A stretch of 15,158 nt of DNA from Pseudomonadota bacterium (GTDB lineage Bacteria > SAR324 > XYD2-FULL-50-16 > JAHJRI01): positions 1 through 15,158 of the forward strand of contig JAKSDL010000255.1 in assembly GCA_022360105.1 (NCBI GenBank), read 5' to 3'. Below, piece after piece: positions 7,854 through 14,835 of the stretch; position 1 is the first letter of the stretch; each line of letters starts with the position of its first letter. The position numbers and the translations under genes are program-made. The notes below the pieces were generated by a model. That model searched no databases and was not told where the DNA came from. It saw only the letters and a list, made by a program, of their open reading frames with translations.

Positions 7854-9281
7854 GTGGCCGGAGTTAAAAGAAGAAGTACGCAAATAGCAGGTCGTTCCAA
7901 TCCGGGATATGTTACGGGAGAATTGGACCCCATTGATGAGCTGATACCGTACAACAGGCGGTTTTTAAATATCAGCGGTCATTCTTCCAGGGATTTGGGT
8001 TCATCTGCCAGCGGCCTTTTAGGCAAAATCGGGAGCAGCTTAAAAAGTATGTTTGGCAGTTCCCGCGTCAAAGAGATGGAACGTCCTGAGATCGTTCGCC
8101 TGCGAAAAAAGGTGGGTGATCTGAAGGATAGCATGTTTAGTTCTTCATCACATACGCCCACTGATGATGGACCCTCTTCAACGGAATCTTCCGGACCAAA
8201 ATCAAAAAAAGAACTGCTTGAGGAAAAACGAAAAAACCTGGGTAAAAAAGCCAAAGAAGGGAAAAAAAAATCAGATAAAAACCAGATCGGATTACGAATC
8301 GAAATTGAAAAACTGAAAAAGAGATACCCTACTGACGATAACCTGAGAATGATGGATGCGATTCTGACAAGTCGAGATGGCTGTCTGCCTCATCGCTCCA
8401 TAGACGAACGAGTCGCTTCCCTTGGGGCGGCCTTGAAGGAAACCGGGCAATTGGTTGCAAACAGATACCTCACCACCTTTGGCATCGACACCTTGATAGA
8501 TATTTACTTCCTTTACCTGGAAGCCCTAAAAAAACTGTTTCTTGAACGATCAAGAAAGCTAAAAGAGGAACATCGCGCTCAAAATTCAACTCCGGTCAAA
8601 TCCTTGACCAGGGATATAAAATTATTAAATGTGCTGCTCGGCCAAACCAAGCTTAAAAAAACCATTAACAACGTTGCTCAAAAGTTAAATGGTTTTGGGT
8701 ATCCGTTTGTTTCCATGACCGGTCTGGCTGTATCTAAGACCTTTAATGCAGAGCCGGGAGCTGAAAACGAAAAAATCGGACCGGGCACTGTCAAACTAAA
8801 TCGTTTCCTGGTGCGGATCTATTTGAATGTTCTTTCCCAGATTCCCATTTTCCAGCCCATTGCCAGTCGGTTGTGTGACGCACTACCCAATGATCATCAA
8901 AGCAAAATTATGGTTGCCAATGTGAACATAGACAATGCGTATACACAGCTTCGAATTTCCAAGATTATCGGCTCAGTGACCGTCCCTAAACAAATCCTGG
9001 CGCTGTTCCTTTACGGCAGGCAAATCGTACGATCTACAATCAAACAAAATGCAAGTAACCCTGCTGAAGCCAGAATATTGCTTCGAACAGCTGAAATGGC
9101 CGAAGAATATGCGTATCTGAACGACAATGTTGACCCCGAAACCATTAAATTTGGTTATCTCTGCGCCACCATGACCTTATCCTACTTTAAACCGGAATCG
9201 GAGCAGATTATCAAGCGCCTTTTTGAAATTGCTGATAAACGAAGAGTCGACCTGAGAGAGTCCAGCAGTGATGCTCCCTAA
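7854..9281 (+). CDS. Conserved-looking hypothetical protein (475 aa), charged N-terminus and helical C-terminus
   Basis: I do not recognise this protein. Residues 1-80 are polar and include a Ser/Gly-rich patch (about 41-70). Residues 95-145 are low-complexity, a Ser/Pro/Thr stretch followed by a strongly Lys/Glu-rich segment (KKAKEGKKKSDKN region). From about 147 the sequence becomes amphipathic and helical throughout, compatible with an alpha-solenoid or other all-helical fold, with moderately hydrophobic stretches (210-230, 319-336, 378-392) too polar or short to call as membrane helices. There is no signal peptide. The only start in this frame after the upstream stop is GTG 7854, without a good ribosome site at the normal distance. 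It precedes the kinase-like membrane protein by 205 bases on the same strand, so a joint function is possible but unproven. Function unknown. Confidence 0.75.
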   Translation: MAGVKRRSTQIAGRSNPGYVTGELDPIDELIPYNRRFLNISGHSSRDLGSSASGLLGKIGSSLKSMFGSSRVKEMERPEIVRLRKKVGDLKDSMFSSSSHTPTDDGPSSTESSGPKSKKELLEEKRKNLGKKAKEGKKKSDKNQIGLRIEIEKLKKRYPTDDNLRMMDAILTSRDGCLPHRSIDERVASLGAALKETGQLVANRYLTTFGIDTLIDIYFLYLEALKKLFLERSRKLKEEHRAQNSTPVKSLTRDIKLLNVLLGQTKLKKTINNVAQKLNGFGYPFVSMTGLAVSKTFNAEPGAENEKIGPGTVKLNRFLVRIYLNVLSQIPIFQPIASRLCDALPNDHQSKIMVANVNIDNAYTQLRISKIIGSVTVPKQILALFLYGRQIVRSTIKQNASNPAEARILLRTAEMAEEYAYLNDNVDPETIKFGYLCATMTLSYFKPESEQIIKRLFEIADKRRVDLRESSSDAP

Positions 9282-9486
9282 CCTTGCGCACCATCTTCCC
9301 CTCACACCCCTGTTGCAATTACCGACCAATTGATGAAGACTTAAAACTTGTTGCTTAAGAGCCAGGTACTGGTTCGTTTATAGCCCAATCAAGTTTTTTC
9401 ACTGTAAATCACGGATCGATCATCACCGATAAACAAGAGGATAGGGTTCATGGTTAATTGACTTCTTATCTCCAAAACTAATTCCA

Positions 9487-11991
9487 ATGACTGCTGATTA
9501 TTCCGTTGATATTTGTAAAATTTTAGAAAAAAGACACCAGGAATGCAATCTTCATCGCCCGATGAGGATAGACCAATATGATGCCGGTGATGAACTCAGT
9601 TATCAGGTCTCATCCCTGGTTAATGGAACAACGGCAAGTGTTTCGCTGGTAATAAAAAAGTTCGTTGGGGGAGGATTTGCCGGGCAGGTATATAAAGTAG
9701 AAATCCTCAGCATTAAAGATGGTGAAGTGGAAGGTCTGAAAGCGGGTGGTGTTTATGCTCTAAAGATCCTGATCCCGCCATCCAAAGGGTCATTGATGTT
9801 CAGAAACATCATGTACGCCATTGGTTTTCAGGCACCGTTTCAATTACAGGTAAATCCTGCTGCTGGCCGTTCCGGAGCTATCTGGCAAAAATTTATTCGC
9901 AGGGCGGCTTTGTTGAAGTTTGGCGATGAAGGGGTTGTGAATGATATTCATGCCACCCTTGTAGATCAGAATCTTGGAAGTTGCGGCGAACTGAGTGATT
10001 GGGTGGATGGAAGAACCTGGCGACTGGAAGTGGATGAACATCTGGATGTGCTCTCTGCCTGGAGAAAAGACAAGGAAGTGCACCCGGAACAATTGGGGTC
10101 TCCTGAATACCGGGCAAAAAATAAATTCATGCATGATTTTGTGGACTTATTACATGAAATAGGTGCCCATGAATTCGCGAGACAATATGAATGGTCCACC
10201 GCCAAAAGCCAGCCTAACTGCCTGAAGCGACTTGACACCGAGGATGACCCGGAAACCGGCTTGATTGCGGTTGATTTCAGAGCCGGATTGACCTTGCTAC
10301 CCTTTCTCCCCATGAGCCCAGGGGATTTTAAACTGATTGGACAGGGATTGCTGCGCGGCAGTTTGGTTCAATTTGACAGGGGAAACCTGAAAACGCTGGA
10401 AAACTATATTGAAAATCAAAAGGAACATTTTCTCGATCTGCTCCCCTTGCTTGATGAATTAAAAAAATCGGAAGAGATCTATCGTAACTCCATTCCCGAC
10501 ATTACCCACAATCATGTCAGGTTGCTTTATAGTAAAAAGCTCTGGTCTACCATGCTGAAAAGTGCTGTCACAGGATGGCGCACGAGAAATCTGATCGATG
10601 ACAAACGACTGCAGAGTTTATCCAATTACGTTATCTTAACCCTGTTGTTTGGGCTGTTGGGAGTCTTTCCGTTCATCGGCAGGTTTTTCAGGAAACTATG
10701 GGCCAGGCCGGATTGGAGAAAACATTATCTGTCTGTTGTTTTCAGCCCCAGGTACTGCTGGCGTGCCTTAAAAGGGAAAGTTGCCGAAAACCTGATAGGC
10801 TGGGTAAGAGAAGACAGAATCAGTGATCCCAAGGTACTGCGCATAAGTCGATCCCCTTTGAGGTATTATTCTCAACTACCACTTTCAATTCTGCCGATTG
10901 GGATTCATAAGGCTTTAACTGATTTTTCGTTTCTGAAAGCAAGACTAAGTTATTATCTGGTCAGGCCAATACGCCTATATTTCAATGCCGAACTGCGTGA
11001 AGAGTGGCTACGAGAAATGGTTGCCGATGGTGAAGAGAAAAGAATCATCTCACCAAAAGACAGGGATATCATTCTCTCCCAGATGAATGAACCTTTTATT
11101 CAAAAATACCTGAAAAGTCTGGCTGTGCATGTCTGCACCTTACCGATCACACAGTTAGTTGCGCTTTTAGTCGCAGGAATCTATTTGTATAATCATCCAG
11201 AGCTCACCTGGGGGCAAGCCTGGGGCATCGGTATCGGTATTATCGCTCTTTTCCAGGTGGTACCCCTTTCTCCCGGATCATTGGTAAGAGGTCTGTACGT
11301 CCTTTACCTGGTGATCCGCGAACGAAATTTCAAGGATTATAACATTGCTGTTTTTCTAGGATTCTTTAAATATATCGGTTACCTGGCTTTTCCCATTCAA
11401 ATGGCCTATCGCTACCCGGTTCTGGCCAGATTCATGGCTGGTCACTGGGCAACTAAAGCAGCTCACGTTGTTCCTGTCTTTGGTGAAAGCGGTGCTTTAT
11501 TGGAAAGATGGGTATTCTGCCTGTTCTACAACTGGCCGTTGACCATCGGCAGGAGAATCAGAGCAAGACTGGAAAGGAGAAAAAAACAAGCCGCTCGATA
11601 CTGGCATATTCTCCTGGCTACTTTTGGAGCAAGCCTCATGTTTTTGAGTATCGATCATGTTCTGTTTCAAGAAACAGGGGAGATTCCGGGATTAAGGGAC
11701 GTTTGGTGGGCAGTGTTTTTGACACCATTTTTCTCCGGAAGTTTTATTACCTTGTTTGGCGGTGGTTTATCACTTTGGGGTAGGATCAAAGCAACACTAT
11801 TTTTCTCTATTGCCACTGCAGCATGTGTGACAGGAGCAGCCTTATTCATTCCTGCTATTCCCAACGAGATTGATTCATTGATGGCAGCCGGTTTTTGGAG
11901 AATCTTTCTGTTTTCCGTGTTCTCCGTGATTGGACTCATTACAACTGAATTGCTGATTCCAGATCCCGGCATCATAAAAAAGTCCGAATAA
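9487..11991 (+). CDS. Kinase-like domain fused to a polytopic membrane domain (834 aa)
   Basis: I do not recognise the family as a whole. The N-terminal half resembles a divergent protein kinase: glycine-rich loop GGGFAGQVYKV (61-71), a VAIK-like lysine K93 in YALKIL, a catalytic-loop-like segment STAKSQPNCL (237-246, N244 at the conserved Asn position) and a DFG-like DFRAG (263-267). At the position five residues before N244, where kinases carry the catalytic Asp, there is Ala239, so it may be a pseudokinase or use another mechanism. The C-terminal half is membrane-embedded: likely helices near 379-398, 548-568, 574-594, 597-612, 618-640, 705-726, 738-760, 767-790 and 803-824, with Arg-rich linkers (685-704). 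The kinase-like part would face the cytoplasm if the positive-inside rule holds. No ribosome site is visible before the ATG, and no upstream in-frame start exists. A 475-residue unknown protein precedes it. Confidence 0.82.
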   Translation: MTADYSVDICKILEKRHQECNLHRPMRIDQYDAGDELSYQVSSLVNGTTASVSLVIKKFVGGGFAGQVYKVEILSIKDGEVEGLKAGGVYALKILIPPSKGSLMFRNIMYAIGFQAPFQLQVNPAAGRSGAIWQKFIRRAALLKFGDEGVVNDIHATLVDQNLGSCGELSDWVDGRTWRLEVDEHLDVLSAWRKDKEVHPEQLGSPEYRAKNKFMHDFVDLLHEIGAHEFARQYEWSTAKSQPNCLKRLDTEDDPETGLIAVDFRAGLTLLPFLPMSPGDFKLIGQGLLRGSLVQFDRGNLKTLENYIENQKEHFLDLLPLLDELKKSEEIYRNSIPDITHNHVRLLYSKKLWSTMLKSAVTGWRTRNLIDDKRLQSLSNYVILTLLFGLLGVFPFIGRFFRKLWARPDWRKHYLSVVFSPRYCWRALKGKVAENLIGWVREDRISDPKVLRISRSPLRYYSQLPLSILPIGIHKALTDFSFLKARLSYYLVRPIRLYFNAELREEWLREMVADGEEKRIISPKDRDIILSQMNEPFIQKYLKSLAVHVCTLPITQLVALLVAGIYLYNHPELTWGQAWGIGIGIIALFQVVPLSPGSLVRGLYVLYLVIRERNFKDYNIAVFLGFFKYIGYLAFPIQMAYRYPVLARFMAGHWATKAAHVVPVFGESGALLERWVFCLFYNWPLTIGRRIRARLERRKKQAARYWHILLATFGASLMFLSIDHVLFQETGEIPGLRDVWWAVFLTPFFSGSFITLFGGGLSLWGRIKATLFFSIATAACVTGAALFIPAIPNEIDSLMAAGFWRIFLFSVFSVIGLITTELLIPDPGIIKKSE

Positions 11992-12138
11992 CCGTGTGAC
12001 GAAAGACAAATTTCTTTCTATAATCGGACCGTAAACAACTAGCCATTGGTGTGATGCATCTATGCGGGCAAATAATCCCAACGTTCATTATTATTGGCTT
12101 TATCAGTCTAATCAAAACTTATATTCGGGGACACGTGG

Positions 12139-12879
12139 ATGGTGACCATCGGAGGAAGGGCACACAGCTTGGAGGAAATTAAACAGGTTGGGGAACTAGG
12201 CTACCCTTTTGCTGAAATCAACCTGGATGATCCTCAAACCATCGAAAATCAACTGGACCAACTGTTGGAACTAAAACAGCAATACGGCTTGTATTACCTT
12301 GCCCATTATCCCAATGAAGGCAATCCTTCCGACCTTAAAAACCTGAAAGAAGTGTTTGTTCCTAAAGTCAAGAAGTTAATAGACTTATCTCCAAAGCTGG
12401 GAATCAAAAAAGGTACCGTCCACTTCTGGATGGATAAACGATGGGCAAAGCAAGAAGTGATTGATGAAAAGATCAAAATGCTTGGTGAATTGGTTGAACA
12501 CGCTATTGAAAATGGGATAATCCTATGCCTGGAAAATCTCACTGCCCGCCAGGAAAGCTTCAGGGACTACTTCAAGAAAATACCCGAATTAAAAATGACC
12601 ATGGATATCGGGCATGGTCAATTGCTCAGTAAAGAGAATACCAGTTTTGGTTTTATGGAACATGTTTTTGACAAGATTGAACACTTGCATGTCCACGATA
12701 ATCTTGGTGGCACTACCGTAAAAGATGATCTGCACCTGCCCCTGGGTGAAGGTATTGTGGACTATCCCAAGATTTTTTCCATTCTCAAAAACAAAGGATA
12801 CAATTCAACGATTACTATGGAGGTTAAACCCGCTGCTATGGCCAAAACCCACATGGCTATAGCGGAATACATCCGGTGA
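12139..12879 (+). CDS. Sugar phosphate isomerase/epimerase family protein (xylose isomerase-like TIM barrel)
   Basis: A 246-residue TIM barrel of the AP_endonuc_2 (xylose isomerase-like) superfamily, whose members isomerise or epimerise sugars or inosose compounds, or act as endonuclease IV. The metal ligands are visible in the expected order: E132 in LENLT, D156 and H159 in MDIGHG, a histidine of HLHVHDN (182-188) and E228 in TMEVKP. The HLPLGEGIVDYPKIFSILKN-type segment (199-217) is typical of the sugar-isomerase branch. The length is shorter than endonuclease IV (about 280) and the DNA-binding loops are not evident, so a small-molecule substrate is more likely, though which one cannot be said. 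GGGG at 12127-12130 lies eight bases before the ATG; a GTG three bases on is an alternative start. No membrane or signal segment. Confidence 0.88.
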   Translation: MVTIGGRAHSLEEIKQVGELGYPFAEINLDDPQTIENQLDQLLELKQQYGLYYLAHYPNEGNPSDLKNLKEVFVPKVKKLIDLSPKLGIKKGTVHFWMDKRWAKQEVIDEKIKMLGELVEHAIENGIILCLENLTARQESFRDYFKKIPELKMTMDIGHGQLLSKENTSFGFMEHVFDKIEHLHVHDNLGGTTVKDDLHLPLGEGIVDYPKIFSILKNKGYNSTITMEVKPAAMAKTHMAIAEYIR

Positions 12880-12938
12880 CCCTCCCCATAATCCCACAAT
12901 TTGCCATTTTATTTGAAATAGCCGAATCAGATTCAGAG

Positions 12939-12973
12939 CTGGATCCGCGATTACACTCCTGGATCCACCCTCC
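12939..12973 (-). repeat. GGATCC palindromic repeat, copy A (divergent)
   Basis: The segment contains CTGGATCC twice (12939-12946 and 12959-12966) and ends GATCCACCCT (12962-12971), the exact reverse complement of AGGGTGGATC in copy B. Read on the minus strand it has the order GGGTGGATC, a variable centre, GCGGATCCA, the same layout as copy B. I interpret it as an older copy of the same interspersed element in the opposite orientation. Confidence 0.5.
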
Positions 12974-13016
12974 AATGACATCTGAAGATCTGGTTTTATT
13001 TCAAAATGCTAAATCG

Positions 13017-13052
13017 GTTGTAGGGTGGATCAAGCGAAGCAGATCCACCAAC
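13017..13052 (+). repeat. GGTGGATC palindromic repeat with GCGAAGC core, copy B
   Basis: Arms GGTGGATC (13024-13031) and GATCCACC (13042-13049) are exact reverse complements around a ten-base centre that contains GCGAAGC (13034-13040), a heptamer known to form an unusually stable DNA mini-hairpin. A further GTT/AAC pair brackets the stem with a small bulge (GTAGG) on the left. The form GTAGGGTGG...GCGAAGC...CCACC resembles interspersed palindromes that I recall from many unrelated bacterial genomes. It lies in the 267-base spacer between the TIM-barrel gene and the NimA-like gene; apart from the two repeat copies I see no convincing gene there. Confidence 0.6.
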
Positions 13053-13146
13053 GTTGATAATTTCAACTTATTCCTCACCACCAATAGATGGATGGAGTTA
13101 AACCTACAATATCTAAAAGATAAATTTTTTAATAAAAAGGAACCCC

Positions 13147-13605
13147 ATGAGAAGAAAAGAAAAACAAATTCAAGAACTATCTACCATGGAATCAATCATC
13201 GCCAAAGCTGAAATCTGTTTTCTGGCCATGTCGGGCAACAACATTCCCTATGTTGTCCCGCTTAATTTCGGGTATCGGGATAACGTATTGTATTTTCATT
13301 CCGCAGCCGAAGGCAAAAAACTACAATTAATAAAAAAAAACCCTAACGTCAGCTTCTCCATGGTTATTGACAGTGAAATTGTCAAAGCAGATAAGGCCTG
13401 TAACTGGGGTATGATATACAAAAGTGTCATTGGTCGCGGTATTGCCAGTTTCATCGAAGATCAGGAAGCTAAAATTGAGGCTTTGGATATCATTATGAGT
13501 CAATATTCAAGCGAAACATGGGAATACAAACCGAAAATGCTGGAGAAGACCGTGGTGGTTAAAATTGAGGTTGAAGAACTCACAGGTAAACATGCACTGG
13601 ATTAA
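13147..13605 (+). CDS. Pyridoxamine 5'-phosphate oxidase family protein (NimA-like flavin-binding)
   Basis: A 152-residue split-barrel protein of the pyridoxamine-phosphate-oxidase-like superfamily, closest to the NimA/5-nitroimidazole resistance-type group, which binds a flavin. Typical landmarks are MRRKEKQI at the start, PYVVPLNFGYRDNVLYFHSAAEGKKL (34-59), KNPNVSF (64-70), a WGMIYKSVIGRG segment (87-98) and a C-terminal VEVEELTGK-like end (KIEVEELTGK). AAGGA lies five bases before the ATG at 13147. Only 15 bases separate its stop from the following acetyltransferase, so the two are probably co-transcribed. Resistance to nitroimidazoles is a property of some relatives only; here the safe call is a flavin- or cofactor-binding reductase-like protein of unknown substrate. 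Confidence 0.9.
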   Translation: MRRKEKQIQELSTMESIIAKAEICFLAMSGNNIPYVVPLNFGYRDNVLYFHSAAEGKKLQLIKKNPNVSFSMVIDSEIVKADKACNWGMIYKSVIGRGIASFIEDQEAKIEALDIIMSQYSSETWEYKPKMLEKTVVVKIEVEELTGKHALD

Positions 13606-13620
13606 ACACGCAGGAGAAAG

Positions 13621-14043
13621 ATGACAACAGAACAATTGGAGATCAGACCCTACCGGGAATCTGACGAATCTGCAGTCATTCAGCTCTGGATCGACTGCAA
13701 CCTGGTGGTACCGCAAAACAATCCCCAAAACGATATCAAACTAAAAATGGCATTTCAGCCAGATCTAATGCTGGTCGGAACTATCGAAAATGACATTGTG
13801 GCAACAGCTATGGTCGGGTATGAGGGACATCGAGGTTGGATCAACTATCTGGCAGTCTCACCTTCCAGGCAACGCCTGGGACTGGGAAGAAAAATGATGG
13901 AAGTGGCGGAACAAAAACTCAAAGAGATTGGCTGTCCGAAACTGAATATTCAAGTCCGAACCACCAACACAGGGGTCATCGAATTTTATAAAAGGATAGG
14001 ATTCTTGGATGACAATGTTATTGGCCTAGGCAAGAGGTTTTAG
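13621..14043 (+). CDS. ypeA: GNAT family N-acetyltransferase, YpeA-like
   Basis: A 140-residue single-domain GNAT enzyme expected to transfer an acetyl group from acetyl-CoA to an unidentified amine. The acetyl-CoA pyrophosphate loop is RQRLGLGRKM (83-92). The ATAMVGYEGHRGWINYLAVSP segment (61-81), GCPKLNIQVR (104-113), the FYKRIGF motif (122-128) and the terminal LGKRF match what I remember of E. coli YpeA (141 residues) nearly end to end. GGAG lies six bases before the ATG, a clear ribosome site. It follows the NimA-like gene by 15 bases. Its TAG stop directly abuts the stop of the minus-strand hydratase gene with no base in between. Confidence 0.92.
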   Translation: MTTEQLEIRPYRESDESAVIQLWIDCNLVVPQNNPQNDIKLKMAFQPDLMLVGTIENDIVATAMVGYEGHRGWINYLAVSPSRQRLGLGRKMMEVAEQKLKEIGCPKLNIQVRTTNTGVIEFYKRIGFLDDNVIGLGKRF

Positions 14044-14835
14044 TCATCTTCCCTTAAAAACAGGCTGCCTTTTTTCAAAAAAGGCAGCTTGTCCCTCTTT
14101 CAGATCCTCGCTGAGAAACGATTGATTAGCTATGCCCTCTGCTTCTTTCAACTCAGACTCACTTAAGGGAGCGGCATCATCGATCATTCCCAGTACTTTT
14201 TTTGTGCCTTTTAATGAAAGCGGAGAATTGTTTGCGATTTCCTCTGCCATGGCATAGGTAAATGATTCCAGCTCATCCCTCGGCAGCATGTAGTTTAAAT
14301 ACCCGATTTCCTTGAGGAAGGGAGCAAAAAAATGACGACCGGTAAAAAACAGCTCACGAGTTCTTCCCTGTCCGAGTATGCGGATAAATCGTTTTAAACC
14401 GCTGGCTGAATAAACCACACCTAATTTCGCCGGAACCATGCCAATTCTGATATCTTCTGCTCCAATACGAATATCACAGGAAACAGCCAGGTCGCAACCG
14501 CCTCCAAAGGCATAGCCATTCATCATGGCTATTACCGGATAAGGAAAACGCAAGACAGCATCCATGGCAATTTCAAAAGGATTGATTCCTTCACCGTCTT
14601 CATTGGCATCATCACCAGTGGGCAATAGATTTAAATCGTAGCCTGCACAAAAAGCTTTGTCGCCTGAGCCTTTGATAACAACTACTCTTACTTCGTCTTC
14701 TTGTGCCAGCTGGTTGAGTGTTGCCGTTAGTTCTTTTAATAGTTGGGGGGAAAGAGAATTCCTTTTCTCCGGCCTGTTGAGAGTCAAGGTACACACCCTG
14801 TTTTTAATTTCCCTGGTCAATTCGTTATTCTGCAC
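14044..14835 (-). CDS. Enoyl-CoA hydratase/isomerase family protein
   Basis: Crotonase-fold enzyme acting on a CoA thioester, 263 residues, the usual size. Motifs: NRPEKRNSLS (20-29), the oxyanion-hole segments KAFCAGYDL (60-68) and NGYAFGGGCDLA (106-117), PAKLGVVY (135-142), FFTGR (163-167) and the C-terminal AFFEKRQPVFKGR. Aligning by eye to rat crotonase, the two catalytic glutamates (E144 and E164) correspond to D115 and D128, so the reaction may not be simple hydration of 2-enoyl-CoA; isomerase, decarboxylase or other crotonase activities are possible. The start is a GTG with AGGA seven bases upstream, inside the last codons of the preceding secreted-protein gene (11-base overlap), so translational coupling is likely. 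No other fatty-acid genes are visible. Confidence 0.92.
   Translation of the reverse strand: MQNNELTREIKNRVCTLTLNRPEKRNSLSPQLLKELTATLNQLAQEDEVRVVVIKGSGDKAFCAGYDLNLLPTGDDANEDGEGINPFEIAMDAVLRFPYPVIAMMNGYAFGGGCDLAVSCDIRIGAEDIRIGMVPAKLGVVYSASGLKRFIRILGQGRTRELFFTGRHFFAPFLKEIGYLNYMLPRDELESFTYAMAEEIANNSPLSLKGTKKVLGMIDDAAPLSESELKEAEGIANQSFLSEDLKEGQAAFFEKRQPVFKGR
14056..14092 (-). terminator. Intrinsic terminator inside the hydratase 3' coding region
   Basis: Arms 14060-14075 and 14077-14092 form a 16-bp stem with a single G-T wobble (14063 with 14089). The centre is six T facing six A around one base, so the real loop is larger. Read on the minus strand, a GC-rich lower stem (GCTGCC and GGCAGC) runs directly into TTTTT (14060-14056), the pattern of a Rho-independent terminator. 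It encodes AAFFEKRQPV of the enzyme and ends ten bases before the stop codon at 14046-14044. On the + strand the hairpin has no T-run after it. Confidence 0.65.

Noticed and set aside
9282..9486. Spacer before the kinase-like gene, with ATG at 9450
   Set aside because: The ATG opens only a three-codon frame (MVN stop) and no promoter, repeat or riboswitch pattern convinced me.
12876..13211. 111-codon ORF starting GTG and overlapping the TIM-barrel stop and the NimA-like start
   Set aside because: It has no ribosome site, overlaps the real downstream gene by 65 bases in another frame, and its middle (SWIHPP, GWIKRSRSTN) is simply the translation of the two palindromic repeat copies.
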